Shown here: positions 62,902-64,000 of the stretch, in pieces
How the letters are laid out: each line of letters begins with the position of its first letter
Position numbering within the stretch: position 1 is the stretch's first letter
Source of the DNA: Sphingomonas oligophenolica
GTDB taxonomy: Bacteria; Pseudomonadota; Alphaproteobacteria; Sphingomonadales; Sphingomonadaceae
NCBI RefSeq assembly: GCF_006438955.1
Contig: NZ_RCZK01000005.1
Coordinates: 62,001-126,000, forward strand
Direction of reading: 5' to 3'
DNA length: 64,000 nucleotides
The notes under the pieces: generated by a model
Database searches by the model: none
The model's input: the letters and a program-made list of their open reading frames with translations, nothing else
What the model was told of the DNA's origin: nothing
Position numbers and translations under genes: made by a program

Positions 62902-64000
62902 TCAGCGTTTGCGGGTCAGTTCGCGCATCGCATCGTCGAGCCCCGCAAGCGTCAGTGGGTACATCCGGTCGTTGAGCAAATCGCGGATGATCTTGGCCGA
63001 TTGCGAATACCCCCATTGCTCCTCGCGAACCGGGTTGAGCCACACCGCGGCGGGGTAGGTGGTGGTGAGGCGATGCAGCCAGACCGCGCCCGATTCCTCG
63101 TTGAAATGTTCGACCGATCCGCCCGGATGCGTGATCTCGTACGGGCTCATCGCGGCGTCGCCGACGAACACGAGTTTATAGTCGTGGCCGAATTTGTGAA
63201 GCACGTCCCACATCGGGGTGCGTTCGGCGAAGCGGCGACGGTTGTCCTTCCAGACGCCCTCGTATGGGCAATTGTGAAAGTAGAAGAATTCGAGGTTTTT
63301 GAATTCGCTGGTCGCCGCACTGAACAGCTCTTCGCAAAGCTTGACCCACGGATCCATCGAGCCGCCGACGTCGAGGAACAGCAACAGTTTGACCGCATTG
63401 CGGCGCTCGGCGCGCATGAAGACGTCGAGCCAGCCCTGGCGCGCGGTGCCGTCGATCGTGGCGTCGATGTCGAGTTCGTCCGCCGCGCCCTCGCGCGCGA
63501 AACGGCGCAGGCGGCGCAGCGCGATCTTGATGTTGCGGGTGCCGAGTTCCTTGGTGTTGTCGAGATTCTTGAATTCGCGCTGGTCCCACACTTTCAGCGC
63601 GCGCCCGTGTTTCGATTCGCCGCCGATCCTGACGCCCTCGGGATTGTAGCCCGAATTGCCGTAGGGGCTGGTGCCGCCGGTGCCGATCCATTTGTTGCCG
63701 CCCTGATGCCGCTTTTCCTGCTCGGCGAGCCGTTGCTTGAGCGTCTCCATGATCTCGTCCCACGAGCCGAGCGATTCGATCGCCGCCATCTCCTCGGGCG
63801 TCAGATATTTCTCGGCGACCGCCTTCAGCCAGTCGAGCGGGACGTCGGCATTATCGGTACCGAACGTCGTCGAGATCCCGCGGAATACCTTGGCGAAGAC
63901 CTGATCGAACTTGTCGAGCAGCCCTTCGTCCTTCACGTACACCGCGCGGCTGAGGTAGTAGAATTGTTCGGGGGTGCGATCGATCACGTCGGCGTCGAGC
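62902..64000 (-). CDS. VWA-domain protein of the CoxE-like family, 5' end beyond the window
   Basis: 366 codons are visible (62902-64000), and the frame continues past the right edge, so the true start is outside. The C-terminal von Willebrand A-type domain has the metal-site-like DVGGSMDPW (about residue 202 of the GTG-opened frame; the usual D-x-S-x-S is altered to D-V-G-G-S) and WLNPVREEQWGYSQSAKII at the end. The N-terminal part contains YFYL-free helices such as LSRAVYVKDEGLLDKFDQVF. In many bacteria this protein lies beside a MoxR-type ATPase and acts with it in protein or metal-centre assembly; that partner is not in view. Confidence 0.9.
   Translation of the reverse strand, partial: LDADVIDRTPEQFYYLSRAVYVKDEGLLDKFDQVFAKVFRGISTTFGTDNADVPLDWLKAVAEKYLTPEEMAAIESLGSWDEIMETLKQRLAEQEKRHQGGNKWIGTGGTSPYGNSGYNPEGVRIGGESKHGRALKVWDQREFKNLDNTKELGTRNIKIALRRLRRFAREGAADELDIDATIDGTARQGWLDVFMRAERRNAVKLLLFLDVGGSMDPWVKLCEELFSAATSEFKNLEFFYFHNCPYEGVWKDNRRRFAERTPMWDVLHKFGHDYKLVFVGDAAMSPYEITHPGGSVEHFNEESGAVWLHRLTTTYPAAVWLNPVREEQWGYSQSAKIIRDLLNDRMYPLTLAGLDDAMRELTRKR

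Overview
The window looks like a stretch of chromosome from a Sphingomonas-like alphaproteobacterium. The G+C content is high almost throughout. The nuo genes lie in one long block running into birA-coaX-rnj-DUF1467. lexA carries the alphaproteobacterial SOS operator (GTTC-N7-GTTC). GatB occurs together with GltX, as expected where tRNA-Gln is made indirectly. No phage, insertion sequence, CRISPR array, rRNA gene or origin was seen, and no gene-free stretch exceeds 300 bases.

Layout. 1-12 kb: the end of gatB, an exported cyclophilin, small exported or proline-rich proteins, tRNA-Leu(UAG), trigger factor, a glycosyltransferase, clpP-clpX, an L,D-transpeptidase, an M23 peptidase, efp and an inositol-monophosphatase family gene. 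12-33 kb: complete complex I (nuoA to nuoN), mostly with overlapping start and stop codons, followed by birA, coaX, rnj and a DUF1467 gene. 33-39 kb: a large two-TM coiled-coil protein on the minus strand, then a plus-strand run of an Hpt-like protein, a nucleotidyltransferase-like membrane protein, a DUF2336 protein and a histidine-kinase-like protein. 39-45 kb: gltX-gltA-small TM protein (minus), comEC (plus), lexA (minus). 45-54 kb: ppiD-trpE and trpG-trpD-trpC-moaC-GST-moeA on the minus strand, split by one small exported-protein gene on the plus strand. 54-64 kb: tpiA and a hydrolase; rimO, a hypothetical protein, a serine hydrolase and an M17 peptidase; anmK; small proteins; and a truncated VWA/CoxE-like gene at the right edge.

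Two places stand out. First, the nuo operon hosts several non-nuo genes: a cupin, a 38-residue one-TM protein, an 84-residue coiled coil, two exported four-cysteine paralogs and an AT-richer 89-residue gene. Almost all of them keep start/stop overlaps with their neighbours. The two four-cysteine genes are separated by a degenerate copy of the 3' end of nuoF, which points to a tandem duplication of [nuoF 3' end + exported gene]. Second, the 35.2-39.3 kb cluster encodes an Hpt-like protein whose phospho-acceptor His is Leu and a kinase-like protein whose H-box His is Lys while its ATP-binding motifs are intact. They lie with a DUF2336 gene that has a near-consensus CtrA site in front of it, next to the two-TM coiled-coil gene. 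This looks like a DivL-style, phospho-acceptor-less signalling module.

Intergenic regions carry several families of short palindromic repeats typical of this group. One of them appears to supply the ribosome-binding site of nuoJ.
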